Source of the DNA: Microvirga aerilata
GTDB taxonomy: Bacteria > Pseudomonadota > Alphaproteobacteria > Rhizobiales > Beijerinckiaceae
Length of the DNA stretch: 64,000 bases
Reading direction: 5' to 3'
NCBI RefSeq assembly: GCF_016743775.1
Contig: NZ_JAEQMY010000002.1
Coordinates: forward strand, 153,798 to 217,797
How positions within the stretch are numbered: the first letter of the stretch is position 1; each line of letters begins with the position of its first letter. The position numbers and the translations under genes are program-made. This document shows, piece by piece, positions 8,541-19,787 of the stretch. Under the pieces are notes generated by a model. That model was given only the letters and a program-made list of their open reading frames with translations, searched no databases and was not told where the DNA came from.

Positions 8541-9739
8541 ATGCGCTTCGACCGGGTCTGGTTCAACGCTCGCCTTGCGACCCTCGCCGGCGACGATCTC
8601 GGGATCGTCGAGAACGGCGCCGTTGCGGCAAAGGACGGGCGCATTGCCTTTGCGGGCCCTGCGGGAGAGCTCCCGACCGGCTGGGACGCCGCTGAGCGGA
8701 TCGATTGCGGGGGCCGCTGGATCACCCCCGGCCTCGTCGATTGCCACACCCATCTGGTGTTCGGCGGCGACCGGGCGCACGAATTCGAGCTGCGCCTCAA
8801 CGGCGCGAGCTACGAGGAGATCGCCCGCGCCGGCGGCGGCATCGTGTCCACCGTGAAGGCCACCCGCGCGGCAAGCGAGGACGCGCTAGTGGCAGGCGCC
8901 CTGCCCCGCCTCGATCATCTGATTGCTGAGGGCTGCACCACGGTCGAAATCAAGTCGGGCTACGGGCTCGACCTGGAAACCGAGACACGCTCGCTCCGTG
9001 CTGCACGTCGCTTGGGGCGCGAGCGCCCCGTCTCCGTCACCACCACTTTCCTCGGCGCCCACGCCCTGCCGCCGGAGGCGAACGGCGACAAGGATGCCTT
9101 CATCGACAAGGTCTGCATCGAGATGCTGCCCGCGCTTGCCCGCGCGAGCCTTGCCGACGCGGTCGACGCGTTCTGCGAGGGCATCGCGTTCTCGCCCGAG
9201 CAGACCGCCCGCGTCTTCGATGCGGCCAAGGCGCTGGGCCTCAAGATCAAGCTTCACGCCGACCAGTTGTCCAACCTGCACGGGGCGAAGCTCGCTGCGG
9301 ATCATGGAGCCCTCTCCGCCGATCATCTGGAATACACGGACGAGGACGGTGCCGCCGCCATGGCGAAGGCCGGCACGGTTGCCGTGCTGCTGCCGGGCGC
9401 TTTCTACATGCTGCGCGAGACGAAGGTGCCGCCCGTTGCGGCCTTCCGCAAAGCCGGCACCCGCATGGCGCTCGCCACCGACTGCAACCCCGGCACCTCG
9501 CCGCTCACCTCCCTGCTCCTCACCATGAACATGGGCGCGACCCTGTTCCGCATGACGGTGGAGGAGTGCATCGCCGGCGTGACGCGCGAGGCGGCGCGTG
9601 CGCTCGGAAAGCTCGATGAGATCGGCACGCTCGAGCCCGGCAAGAGCTGCGACCTCGCCATCTGGAACATCGAACGCCCGGCCGAGCTCGTCTACCGCAT
9701 CGGCTTCAACCCGCTTCACGCCCGCATCTGGAGGGGACA

Positions 9740-9743
<4 letters not shown>
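8541..9743 (+). CDS. hutI: Imidazolonepropionase
   Basis: 400 aa amidohydrolase that hydrolyses 4-imidazolone-5-propionate to formiminoglutamate. [36 protein letters not shown] is the metal-binding and substrate motif, followed by [23 protein letters not shown] and [24 protein letters not shown] precedes ATG. First gene of the plus-strand hut operon; its stop overlaps the GTG start of hutH. Confidence 0.97.
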
Positions 9744-11286
<1,543 letters not shown>

Positions 11287-11287
<1 letters not shown>

Positions 11288-12129
11288 TGAGCCTCCATCG
11301 CTCACCTCATCACGACTGGCTCTCGGTGACGCGCGGGGATGCGCCCCTCGTGGTGAGCCTGCCGCATACGGGCACGGAGATCCCGAGCGCGTACGAGCGC
11401 GGCCTCGTCTCGCCCTGGCTCGCCCGCAAGGATGCGGACTGGTGGATTGAGCGGCTTTACGATTTCGCCGCCGATCTCGGCGCAACCGTGATCCGCACCG
11501 CCGTCTCCCGTACGGTGATCGACGTGAACCGCGACCCGTCCGGCGTGTCGCTTTATCCGGGACAGGCGACCACGGAGCTGTGCCCCACCACCACCTTCGA
11601 CGGCGAGCCGCTCTATGAGCCAGGCACCGAGCCGACGGCAGATGAGATAGCCGAACGCCGCGCCCGCTTCTTCGACCCGTATCACGCAGCGCTTCGGGCC
11701 GAAGTCGAGCGGCTGCGGGCGCGGCATGCCAACGTGGTGGTCTATGATTGCCACTCCATCCGCTCCGTCATTCCGCGCCTCTTCGAAGGCACCCTGCCCC
11801 ACTTCAACATCGGCACCAACGGCGGGGCCGCCTGCTCGCACTCTTTGAGCGAATCCATCGAGAAGATCTGCGCCGGAAGCGGCTTCAGCCATGTGGTCAA
11901 CGGCCGCTTCAAGGGCGGCTACATCACGCGAAGCCTCGGCCGGCCCGAGGCCGGCGTTCACGCGGTCCAGATGGAGCTCGCCTGCCGGGGCTACATGAGA
12001 GAGCCCCTCGGACCCGTCACCGAGGGCCAATGGCCGAGCGCCTATGACGAGGCCTATGCGGCGCCCATGCGCGAGGCCCTTGCTCTCGTTCTTCAAGCCT
12101 GTCTCACCTTCGCCCGTTCCAAAGCCTGA
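11287..12129 (+). CDS. hutG: N-formylglutamate deformylase
   Basis: 280 aa FGase-family amidohydrolase that splits N-formylglutamate into glutamate and formate, the last step of the pathway. Conserved stretches are [35 protein letters not shown] and [10 protein letters not shown]. The ATG at 11287 shares one base with the hutH stop (TGATG), indicating coupling. Its presence next to hutF confirms the formylglutamate branch rather than direct HutG-type formamide release. Confidence 0.95.
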
Positions 12130-12145
12130 CCCGAGGATCCGTCCC

Positions 12146-13810
12146 ATGACCCGCATCGACAACGCCCGCGTGATCCGCGCCGCCCACGGCACCGACCTGT
12201 CCGCCAAGAGCTGGCTGACGGAGGCGCCCCTGCGCATGCTGATGAACAACCTCGACCCGATGGTCGCCGAGAAGCCCGGCGAGCTCGTGGTCTATGGCGG
12301 CATCGGCCGCGCCGCCCGCGACTGGGACAGCTTCGACCGCATCGTCGCGGCGCTGAAAGATCTGGAAGCCGACGAGACGCTGCTCGTGCAGTCGGGCAAG
12401 CCCGTGGGCGTGTTCCGCACCCACGCGGACGCTCCCCGCGTGCTGATCGCCAACTCCAACCTCGTGCCGCACTGGGCCACCTGGGACAAGTTCCACGAGC
12501 TCGATCGCAAGGGGCTCATGATGTACGGCCAGATGACGGCCGGATCCTGGATCTATATCGGCACTCAAGGAATCGTGCAGGGCACCTACGAGACCTTCGT
12601 GGAGGTGGGCCGGCAGCACTACAATGGCGATCTTTCCGGCCGCTGGATCCTCACCGGCGGCCTCGGCGGCATGGGCGGCGCGCAGCCGCTTGCCGCCACC
12701 ATGGCTGGCGCCTCGTGCCTTGCGGTGGAATGCCAGCCGAGCCGCATCGAGATGCGCCTGCGCACGGGCTACGTCGACCAGCGCGCCGACACCCTCGACG
12801 AGGCTTTGGCCATCATCGAGCAGTCCTGCCGCGACAGGAAGCCGGTCTCGGTCGGCCTTCTCGGCAACGCGGCCGAGATCTTCCCCGAAATCTACCGCCG
12901 CGGCATCCGTCCCGATGCGGTGACGGACCAGACCTCCGCGCATGATCCCATCAACGGCTACCTGCCGAAGGGCTGGACGCTGGCCGAGTGGGAGGCCAAG
13001 CGCGAGACCGATCCCAAGGCCGTGGAGCATGCGGCCAAGCAGTCCATGGCCGAGCACGTGCGCGCCATGCTCGATTTCCACAAGGCTGGCGTGCCGACCC
13101 TCGATTACGGCAACAACATCCGCCAGATGGCGAAGGAGGAAGGCGTCGACAACGCCTTCGACTTCCCGGGCTTCGTGCCGGCCTATATCCGCCCGCTCTT
13201 CTGCCGCGGCATCGGGCCGTTCCGCTGGTGCGCGCTCTCGGGCGATCCCGAGGACATCTACAAGACGGACGCCAAGGTGAAGGAGCTGCTGCCCGACAAC
13301 AAGCACCTGCACAACTGGCTCGACATGGCGAAGGAGCGCATCAAGTTCCAGGGCCTGCCCGCCCGCATCTGCTGGGTGGGCCTGGGCGACCGTCACCGCC
13401 TCGGCCTCGCCTTCAACGAGATGGTGGCCAAGGGCGAGCTGAAGGCGCCCATCGTGATCGGCCGCGACCATCTCGATTCCGGCTCGGTCGCAAGCCCGAA
13501 CCGCGAGACCGAGGCCATGAAGGACGGCTCGGATGCGGTCTCCGACTGGCCGCTGCTGAACGCGCTGCTCAACTGCGCGTCGGGCGCCACCTGGGTGTCG
13601 CTGCATCACGGCGGCGGCGTCGGCATGGGCTTCTCGCAGCATTCGGGCATGGTGATCGTGTGCGACGGCACGCCGGAAGCGGCCCGGCGCGTCGAGCGCG
13701 TGCTCTGGAACGATCCGGCGACCGGCGTCATGCGCCATGCGGATGCAGGTTACGACATCGCGGTGGACTGCGCACGCGAACACGGCCTCAACCTGCCGAG
13801 CCTGGGCTGA
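12146..13810 (+). CDS. hutU: Urocanate hydratase
   Basis: 554 aa, the usual family length. It converts urocanate to imidazolonepropionate using tightly bound NAD+. The NAD-binding loop [18 protein letters not shown] lies near residue 175, and the C-terminal segment [25 protein letters not shown] is the urocanase signature. I place the start at ATG 12146 after GAGGATCC; a frame extension further upstream runs into hutG and lacks family similarity. Confidence 0.97.
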   Translation: MTRIDNARVIRAAHGTDLSAKSWLTEAPLRMLMNNLDPMVAEKPGELVVYGGIGRAARDWDSFDRIVAALKDLEADETLLVQSGKPVGVFRTHADAPRVLIANSNLVPHWATWDKFHELDRKGLMMYGQMTAGSWIYIGTQGIVQGTYETFVEVGRQHYNGDLSGRWILTGGLGGMGGAQPLAATMAGASCLAVECQPSRIEMRLRTGYVDQRADTLDEALAIIEQSCRDRKPVSVGLLGNAAEIFPEIYRRGIRPDAVTDQTSAHDPINGYLPKGWTLAEWEAKRETDPKAVEHAAKQSMAEHVRAMLDFHKAGVPTLDYGNNIRQMAKEEGVDNAFDFPGFVPAYIRPLFCRGIGPFRWCALSGDPEDIYKTDAKVKELLPDNKHLHNWLDMAKERIKFQGLPARICWVGLGDRHRLGLAFNEMVAKGELKAPIVIGRDHLDSGSVASPNRETEAMKDGSDAVSDWPLLNALLNCASGATWVSLHHGGGVGMGFSQHSGMVIVCDGTPEAARRVERVLWNDPATGVMRHADAGYDIAVDCAREHGLNLPSLG

Positions 13811-14421
13811 TGGCAGCGCGCGTGATCCGCAACGCGGATCTCGTCCGCGTTGCGTGGAAAAACGGCGGCGGCACCACCGCGGAGGTCGCCGCATTCCCGG
13901 AAGGCTCCGGCTTCGACACGTTCGGATGGCGCATCAGCATGGCGGATGTGGAATCGGACGGGCCTTTCTCGGTTTTTCCCGACATCGACCGGACGCTGAT
14001 CGTCGTCGAAGGCAACGGCATCGAGCTCGATGTGGAGGGCGTGCCGTTTCGTCTGGACAGGGCCTCCCCCAAGCTCTCCTTCTCCGGCGAGGATGCGACG
14101 GTCGGGCGGCTCCTGTCGGGACCGATCCGCGACATCAACGTGATGACCCGGCGCGGTCAATTCCGGCACCGGACGCGGTTCGTGCAATCCGGCGTGGCGT
14201 TGCTGGCCGAGGATACGGAGACGGCTTTCATCGTCGCGCTGGACGGCCCCTTCGACGTGACGCTGGATTCGGCGATCCTTTCCCTTCAGGTTCTCGACGC
14301 CCTGATGCTGGACGGCACGCAGGATCTCATCCAGCTCTCGGGCAACGGAAGGGCGATCCTCATCGAGCTTGCACAAGACCAATCCGAAAGTCTTGCTCAT
14401 GAATCTCCAACCTCATCCTGA
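13810..14421 (+). CDS. hutD: HutD family protein
   Basis: 203 aa cupin-like protein of the HutD/Ves family, which often accompanies hut operons; its exact biochemical role is unsettled (proposed to moderate hut expression or metabolism). Motifs RVAWKNGGGTTAEVAAFP and FGWRISMADVESDGPFSVFPDIDRTL are diagnostic. ATG overlaps the hutU stop by one base. The last codons and the stop are supplied by a palindromic repeat that begins at 14411, so the C-terminal tail (about TSS) is repeat-derived. Confidence 0.92.
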   Translation: MAARVIRNADLVRVAWKNGGGTTAEVAAFPEGSGFDTFGWRISMADVESDGPFSVFPDIDRTLIVVEGNGIELDVEGVPFRLDRASPKLSFSGEDATVGRLLSGPIRDINVMTRRGQFRHRTRFVQSGVALLAEDTETAFIVALDGPFDVTLDSAILSLQVLDALMLDGTQDLIQLSGNGRAILIELAQDQSESLAHESPTSS

Positions 14422-14518
14422 GGAGGTCGCACAGCGACCGTCTCGAAGGAGGATCCAGTGTGCACTGGAAACGCCCTCGCCCTTCGAGACGCCGCCTCCG
14501 GCGGCCCTCAGGATGAGG
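14411..14518. repeat. Palindromic intergenic repeat, about 108 bp
   Basis: Outer arms CCTCATCCTGAGG (14411-14423) and CCTCAGGATGAGG (14506-14518) are exact inverted copies; inner arms GTCTCGAAGG / CCTTCGAGAC and a central CCAGTGTGCACTGG palindrome complete a long cruciform. This is the form of abundant REP-like elements in Hyphomicrobiales genomes. It overlaps the end of hutD and could form a terminator-like hairpin for the hut operon. Confidence 0.8.
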
Positions 14519-14597
14519 GCTTACGGGAGGCATTGCTTGTGGTCGGACTTTCAGGAGTGCAATTTCGGCTGATTGTGCCTAAAACAATGGCAGGGCG

Positions 14598-14613
14598 AAA
14601 TGTCTATACATTT
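14598..14613. promoter_or_regulatory. HutC-type operator upstream of ABC importer
   Basis: AAATGTCTATACATTT is a near-perfect palindrome. Its reverse complement shares the 13-mer ATGTATAGACATT exactly with the hutI-proximal operator at 8501-8519. It lies about 126 bp before the substrate-binding protein start, so the importer is probably in the HutC regulon. Confidence 0.7.
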
Positions 14614-14738
14614 GACATTGCCGCTTCGGCATGGTGCCATTCGCCCGCTCATAGAAGAACGCCGCCCGAGAGACAAAACCTTTCAAAGGGTGCGGTCGGC
14701 AGAACGAGCCAGGGAACTTGGATAAAACGGAGGCTGCA

Positions 14739-15680
14739 ATGAAGGCGGTATTGGGTGGGTTGGCCGTGTTGGCGCTGGCGGTCGGTTCCGCCTCGGCCCA
14801 GGACACGAAGGTGGCCATCGGCATGTCGGGCTGGACGGGCTTCGCGCCCCTGACGCTCGCGAAGGAAGCCGGCATCTTCAAGAAGAACGGCCTCGACGTG
14901 ACGATCAAGAAGGTGCCGCAGGCCAGCCGCCACCTCGCCATCCAGTCCGGCGACATCCAATGCGCCGCCACCACGGTGGAGACCTGGATCGTGTGGAACG
15001 CCAACGGCGTGCCCACCAAGCAGATCTTCCAGCTCGACAAGAGCTTCGGCGCCGACGGCATGGTGGTGAAGAACGACGTTGCGTCCATCAAGGACATCAA
15101 GGGCAAGCAGGTCGCGGCCTCCGCACCCGGCACGTCTCCGTATTTCGTCCTCGCCTGGATGCTGAAGAAGAACGGGCTTTCGGTGAAGGACGTGACCGTG
15201 GTCAACATGGAGCCGGGTCCTGCGGCGCAGGCCTTCATCGCCGGGCAGAACGATGCGGCCATGACCTACGAGCCGTACCTCTCCTCCGTGCGCGCGGCCC
15301 CGCAATCCGGCAAGATCATCGCCACGACCCTCGACTATCCGGCCGTGATGGACACCTTCGGCTGCACGCCGAAATTCCTCAGCGACAATCCGAAGGCCGC
15401 CAAGGCCTTCGCCGACAGCTATTTCGAGGCCCTCGACATGATCGCCAAGGATCAGGCCAAGGCCTACGAGATCATGGGCGCCGACGTGAAGCAGACGGGC
15501 GAGGCCTTCGGCAAGTCGGCGCAGTTCCTGCGCTGGCAGGACCGCGAGGCGAACAAGAAGTTCTTCGCGGACGAGTTCAAGACCTTCTCGGCAGAAGCCG
15601 CCGACCTGCTTCTGGAAACCGGCATCATCAAGCAGAAGCCGGACATGAACGCTCTGGCGGATACCAGCTTCATCCAGTAG
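14739..15680 (+). CDS. ABC transporter substrate-binding protein, NMT1/TauA-like
   Basis: 313 aa periplasmic binding protein. A signal peptide (MKAVLGGLAVLALAVGSASA) precedes a type II fold with SGWTGFAPLTLAKEAGIFKKNGLDV, IKGKQVAASAPGTSPYF and AAQAFIAGQNDAAMTYEPYL, typical of the SsuA/TauA/THI5-like group. ACGGAGG sits 5 bp before ATG 14739; an upstream in-frame TTG is less likely. The family is associated with sulfonates, nitrate and pyrimidines, but the HutC-type operator and the adjacent hut operon suggest histidine, urocanate or a related imidazole as ligand (inference). Confidence 0.88.
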   Translation: MKAVLGGLAVLALAVGSASAQDTKVAIGMSGWTGFAPLTLAKEAGIFKKNGLDVTIKKVPQASRHLAIQSGDIQCAATTVETWIVWNANGVPTKQIFQLDKSFGADGMVVKNDVASIKDIKGKQVAASAPGTSPYFVLAWMLKKNGLSVKDVTVVNMEPGPAAQAFIAGQNDAAMTYEPYLSSVRAAPQSGKIIATTLDYPAVMDTFGCTPKFLSDNPKAAKAFADSYFEALDMIAKDQAKAYEIMGADVKQTGEAFGKSAQFLRWQDREANKKFFADEFKTFSAEAADLLLETGIIKQKPDMNALADTSFIQ

Positions 15681-15699
15681 CACGGCGGACCAAAGCGGC

Positions 15700-15724
15700 C
15701 ATGGCCCGATTCACGCGGGCCGTG
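15700..15724. repeat. Small palindrome, 9-bp arms
   Basis: CATGGCCCG (15700-15708) and CGGGCCGTG (15716-15724) form a hairpin with one G-T pair between the binding-protein and permease genes. It resembles hairpins at 37066 and 45625. In an operon such a hairpin may protect the upstream mRNA segment. Confidence 0.45.
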
Positions 15725-15786
15725 GCGTCATCCTTCATTCCCTCAAGTCATCCATGCTCCCGGCCGGATGACGGAACAGATCCCTC

Positions 15787-16563
15787 ATGCCTCGTCCTCT
15801 CGAACCCGTCAGCCAGGGCACCCGCGTCACACTCGGCATCTCCTTCTTCGTGCTGTTCGTCGCGGCCTGGGCCTTTGCCACCCTGGGCGGGTTCGTCTCG
15901 CGCACCTTCCTGGCCGACCCCATCACCATGGTGCAGGACGGCTGGCTGCTGCTCACCCGATTCGGTTTCTTGAGCGATATCGGCGTGACGGTCTGGCGCG
16001 TGGTGGGCGGCTTCGTCCTTGCGGCGCTCATCGCCGTGCCCATCGGCATCCTGATGGGCGCGTACAAATCCTTCGAGGCCTTCCTCGAGCCGTTCGTGTC
16101 CTTCGCCCGCTACCTGCCGGCCTCCGCCTTCGTGCCGCTGCTGATCCTGTGGGCGGGCATCGGCGAGATGCAGAAGCTCCTCGTCATCTTCATCGGCTCG
16201 GTGTTCCAGATCATCCTCATGGTGGCGGTGGCCGTGGGCAACACGCGCCGCGATCTGGTCGAGGCCGCCTATACGCTGGGCTCCAGCGACGGTGGCGTGG
16301 TGAAGCGCGTGCTCATTCCGGCCAATGCGCCGGAGATCGCCGAGATCCTGCGGCTCGTGCTCGGCTGGGCCTGGACCTATGTGATCGTGGCGGAGCTCAT
16401 CGGCTCGTCCTCCGGCATCGGGCACATGATCATCGACAGCCAGGCGCTGCTCGCCACGGGCCAGATGATCTTCGGCATCATCATCATCGGCATCATCGGC
16501 CTGATCTCGGATTTCCTGTTCAAGGCCGTCAACCGCTCGCTCTTCGCCTGGAGGCTCGCATGA
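15787..16563 (+). CDS. ABC transporter permease, SsuC/TauC-like
   Basis: 258 aa inner-membrane subunit with about six hydrophobic segments. The EAA loop (EAAYTLGSSDGGVVKRVLIPANAPEIAEILRLVLGWAW) that contacts the ATPase is clear. It lies 106 bp after the binding protein and overlaps the ATPase gene by four bases (ATGA). The substrate is set by the binding protein, not by this subunit. Confidence 0.93.
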   Translation: MPRPLEPVSQGTRVTLGISFFVLFVAAWAFATLGGFVSRTFLADPITMVQDGWLLLTRFGFLSDIGVTVWRVVGGFVLAALIAVPIGILMGAYKSFEAFLEPFVSFARYLPASAFVPLLILWAGIGEMQKLLVIFIGSVFQIILMVAVAVGNTRRDLVEAAYTLGSSDGGVVKRVLIPANAPEIAEILRLVLGWAWTYVIVAELIGSSSGIGHMIIDSQALLATGQMIFGIIIIGIIGLISDFLFKAVNRSLFAWRLA

Positions 16564-17351
16564 CCGGCACGATCCTTCAGATCGAGAACGTCTCGCGCGT
16601 GTTTCCCGGGGTGCGCGGCGGCGCGCCCGTGCGGGCGCTCGAGCCCACCAACCTTCAGGTGGCTCAGAACGACTTCATCACGATTCTCGGCCCCTCCGGC
16701 TGCGGGAAATCCACGCTCCTGCGCATCGTGGCAGGCCTCGACCGCCCGAGCGGCGGGCGCGTGCTGCTCAACGGCCGCGAGATCAAAGGGCCCGGCGCGG
16801 ATCGCGGCATGGTGTTCCAGTCCTACACCCTGTTTCCCTGGCTCACGATTGCCGAGAACATCGCCTACGGTCTGCGCGAGAAGGGCGTTCCCAAATCGCA
16901 GCGCCAGGACATCGTCGCGTCCTACACCGAGAAGGTGGGCCTGCGCGGGTTCGAGAACCATTACCCGAAGCAGCTGTCCGGCGGCATGCAGCAGCGGACC
17001 GCCATTGCCCGCGCGCTCGCCAACGATCCCGAGATCCTGCTCCTGGATGAGCCCTTCGGCGCCCTCGACAACCAGACCCGCGGCCTGATGCAGGAGCTGC
17101 TGCTGGGCATCTGGGAGCGCGAGCGCAAGACGGTGCTCTTCGTCACCCACGACATCGAGGAGGCGATCTTCCTCGCCTCGCGCGTTGTGGTCATGTCGGC
17201 GCGCCCCGGACGCATCAAGGCCGACATCCCCGTCGACTTGCCGCATCCGCGCCACTACACCATGAAGACGACCCCGGAATTTTCCGGCCTGAAGGCACAG
17301 TTGACGGAGGAAATCCGCGTGGAAGCCCTGCAGGCCGAGGGCGTGCATTAG
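16560..17351 (+). CDS. ABC transporter ATP-binding protein, SsuB/TauB-like
   Basis: 263 aa ATPase subunit. Walker A GPSGCGKST, Q-loop in GMVFQSYTLFPW, signature LSGGMQQR and Walker B ILLLDEPFGALD are all intact, followed by the H-loop in FVTHDIEEAIFLASRVVVMSARPGRI. It completes a three-gene importer with the upstream binding protein and permease. Confidence 0.94.
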   Translation: MTGTILQIENVSRVFPGVRGGAPVRALEPTNLQVAQNDFITILGPSGCGKSTLLRIVAGLDRPSGGRVLLNGREIKGPGADRGMVFQSYTLFPWLTIAENIAYGLREKGVPKSQRQDIVASYTEKVGLRGFENHYPKQLSGGMQQRTAIARALANDPEILLLDEPFGALDNQTRGLMQELLLGIWERERKTVLFVTHDIEEAIFLASRVVVMSARPGRIKADIPVDLPHPRHYTMKTTPEFSGLKAQLTEEIRVEALQAEGVH

Positions 17352-17462
17352 CAATCCTGCCGATTGTTCTCAGCCTGCAATCCGCGCCGCGTATCCTTCA
17401 GGATGAATTGACGGAGCAACAGGATCCAAGAGACGCTTCATGCCTCTGATGTGAGGGGCACG

Positions 17463-18572
17463 ATGTTCAAGCACCTGTTAGCCGGATCCATCCTCCTCTG
17501 CAGCGGCGCACCCGCGCTCGCCGACATCGTCATCGATCAAGCCATGATCACGGGCGGGGAGTTGCGCGTGACCGGCCGGTTGAGCAAGCCGCGCCAAGCC
17601 TCCGTCACCCTCGACGAACGGCACGAGACGAGAACCGACGCCAACGGCCGCTTCACCTTCCGGCTTGCCTATCATCCGGCCTCCTGCCTGGTAAACCTCC
17701 AGGCCGACAACGAGCAGCGGCAGGTGGTGATCGGCTTCTGCGGCCAGCGAGGTCCGGAAGCGCCGGCCGCAGAGGCCGCCGCCCTTGCGCCGGCGCAGCC
17801 CGGCCCGGCCGGCCCTCAAGGCGAGCCCGGGCGGGACGGAGCACCAGGCCCGCAGGGACCAGCCGGACCTGAGGGACCTGCCGGGCCTGAGGGACCTCCC
17901 GGCCCACAGGGCATCGCCGGCCCACAGGGTCTTGCTGGTCCGCCGGGGCCTCAAGGTGAGCCTGGGCGTGATGGGCCTCCGGGTCCCGCCGGGCCAGTGG
18001 GCCCGCAAGGCCCTCCCAGACCTCCAGGACAGGCAGGCACCCAGGCGGCTGCCGAAGCGAAACCGGGACCCGCCGGCCCTGCAGGTCCCGAGGGACCGCC
18101 CGGGCCCCCTGGCCCGCAGGGACCGCAGGGTCTTGCCGGGCACCAGGGCCCTCAGGGGCCCCAAGGTGCCCCTGGGCCGCGCGGAGAGACCGGGCCTGTT
18201 GGAGCAACGGGCCCGATGGGGCCAGCCGGCCCCTCCGGCCCACAGGGCATAGCCGGAGAGATCGGCCCCATCGGACCTCCAGGTCCCGCCGGACAAATCG
18301 GCCCAGCAGGCCTGACGGGCCCCATCGGCCCACCCGGCCCTGCCGGACCGGAGGGCAAGCCAGGACTGGCGGGAACGCTTCTGCGGGTCTTCGTGCAGGA
18401 ATGCGCCTCCGAAGCCCGGTGCACGGCGCGTTGCGACGAGAACGAGTACCCCGTCAACGGCACCTGCAACCGCGGCGACCGCTTCGACATGGATGAGGTT
18501 GGGGTATACTGCTTCTCCACCAGCGAGACCCCCAAGGGCATGGTAGCCCGGGCGATCTGCGCCAGGAAGTAA
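17463..18572 (+). CDS. Secreted collagen-like protein with cysteine-rich C-terminus
   Basis: 369 aa. A signal peptide ([20 protein letters not shown]) is followed by an about 80-residue beta-rich head with two cysteines, then about 190 residues of Gly-X-Y triplets rich in Pro, Gln and Glu (about 110-300), and a C-terminal domain with six closely spaced cysteines ([23 protein letters not shown], then YCFST and ICARK). The triplet run has a Gly-to-Arg break (GPP-RPP-GQA) and a short AAAEAK interruption. GAGGGG precedes ATG 17463. Bacterial collagen-like proteins usually form trimeric extracellular stalks; here the cysteine domain may register or cross-link chains. The function is unknown. Confidence 0.85.
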   Translation: MFKHLLAGSILLCSGAPALADIVIDQAMITGGELRVTGRLSKPRQASVTLDERHETRTDANGRFTFRLAYHPASCLVNLQADNEQRQVVIGFCGQRGPEAPAAEAAALAPAQPGPAGPQGEPGRDGAPGPQGPAGPEGPAGPEGPPGPQGIAGPQGLAGPPGPQGEPGRDGPPGPAGPVGPQGPPRPPGQAGTQAAAEAKPGPAGPAGPEGPPGPPGPQGPQGLAGHQGPQGPQGAPGPRGETGPVGATGPMGPAGPSGPQGIAGEIGPIGPPGPAGQIGPAGLTGPIGPPGPAGPEGKPGLAGTLLRVFVQECASEARCTARCDENEYPVNGTCNRGDRFDMDEVGVYCFSTSETPKGMVARAICARK

Positions 18573-18872
18573 GAGGAAGAACCTTTCGCTCAAGTACCAC
18601 TTGGCCGAACGTCCGTCGGTTGACCGCAACGACGGAAGGCTCGTCGCGAGACCGTCCCATGAGCCCTGCTGGGCTGACCGGATTCTCTCATCGGTCCGAC
18701 GCCCTGATAGGCTCAGCAATGGCGAGAGATCGAGCGCCGATTCTTCGTCGAGGCAGGAAAATGGCGCGGCTTGCCGATCATGGACGAAACCCGATAGCCC
18801 CGAGAATATTCATGTTCTAAGGCTGCGACCGAAGCGGACGCGGCCAAACTCCTGCTTCAGAGGAAGGGGCTG
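18573..18872. other. Intergenic gap after collagen-like gene
   Basis: 300 bp with no frame I can support and no clear terminator hairpin directly after the collagen-like gene. GAGGAAGGGG close to 18873 is the RBS of the next gene. Confidence 0.5.
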
Positions 18873-19157
18873 ATGGATAAACCTGAGATCATCGTCGTCG
18901 AAAGGTACGCCAGCGTTGCGCATCCGTCCTTCGCAACGGGCGGCTTCATCCTTTTGACCCCGGGGGCGAATGCCTACCGAAACGCCGACATGATCCCCGG
19001 CCCTGCCCCTGACATGCTCCAGTGGTGCACCGTGAACGGCTGCGACCACGTGGGATCGGAAGGCGAGCCCACATCCGCTCTACGCCATCGCATTCGGTTT
19101 CCCGACGCCGAGACCCTCCTGCGCTTTCAAAAGCAATTCGGCCGCAACCCTGCCTGA
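18873..19157 (+). CDS. Hypothetical protein, 94 aa
   Basis: A small soluble protein beginning MDKPEIIVVERYASVAHPSFATGGFILL, with a strong RBS (AGAGGAAGGGG) before the ATG. It contains a WCTVNGCDHV segment and ends with a basic amphipathic stretch, TLLRFQKQFGRNP. I do not recognise a family. It looks genuine because of the RBS and because codon third positions are G/C-rich as in neighbours. Confidence 0.55.
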   Translation: MDKPEIIVVERYASVAHPSFATGGFILLTPGANAYRNADMIPGPAPDMLQWCTVNGCDHVGSEGEPTSALRHRIRFPDAETLLRFQKQFGRNPA

Positions 19158-19481
19158 CAGGAGCCTATAGCGATCAGCCGATAAACTGAGTTGTATCGCC
19201 AGCATCGAGCGTGGAGCGTGCCAAGCAACATGCCATCCGGACGTTCCAAGCTCCCGATGACGGAATTGGTTCTCCTCATAAGCGGTACTGGTTGCGAGGC
19301 TTCCGCACGGGTTTCATCCCTACATCCAAAACCGTTTGCAAACCCGCTTGACCTTCCCATGATGGAAGGTTCGCCGTCTGCACAGGCTCCCGTCTCCCCT
19401 GCTCCTCGTCCAGAGAAACGGGCTTTAGGGACGCTATGAACCGGGGAGGGAGTCTAGAGGTGCCCTCTTCGGCCTGCGGAG
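19158..19481. other. Intergenic gap
   Basis: 324 bp between two convergent small genes. The text is more A/T-rich than the core genome and shows no supported gene, tRNA or obvious terminator. Confidence 0.5.
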
Positions 19482-19787
19482 CTATCCGGCCGCATCGAGC
19501 ACGGTCCATCCGCAGTTGGGTAGGTCATCGCCTTTAACACATGTCAGCGCCCCGGAGCGGCTCTCCACCCACACGTTCGTGGCTGCTGGCAGGATCGTGC
19601 AGCGCTTCTGGGCGGTTTCCGATTTGACCTGTGCCGTCCAGGCGCTCCTGTTGCTGCGCAGCTCGTTCAGGTAGTTTGCCGTGGCAGGTGTTGAGCAAAG
19701 GACGTGAAGGCTTTGCAGTGTAACGCGCTCGGCCTGTGCGGCTGCGGGAGTGGCGGCAAGAGCCAAGAGGAGAACCAGGCTTCTCAT
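19482..19787 (-). CDS. Small exported hypothetical protein, 101 aa
   Basis: The signal peptide MRSLVLLLALAATPAAAQA is followed by an about 80-residue mature domain with four cysteines (HVLCST, KRCTIL, LTCVKG, PNCGW), which may form two disulfides in the periplasm. The start at 19787 is preferred over an in-frame ATG 27 bp upstream because AAAGG lies 8 bp before it and the signal peptide begins there. The family is not recognised. Confidence 0.65.
   Translation of the reverse strand: MRSLVLLLALAATPAAAQAERVTLQSLHVLCSTPATANYLNELRSNRSAWTAQVKSETAQKRCTILPAATNVWVESRSGALTCVKGDDLPNCGWTVLDAAG

Noticed and set aside
14422..14738. TPP riboswitch before the NMT1-like importer
   Set aside because: No CTGAGA or ACCTGA-type thi-box elements are seen; the HutC-type palindrome is the only clear signal.
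17810..18360. Short-period DNA repetition that could be taken for a CRISPR array or minisatellite
   Set aside because: The period is 9 bp and encodes Gly-X-Y triplets with degenerate codons; there are no spacers.
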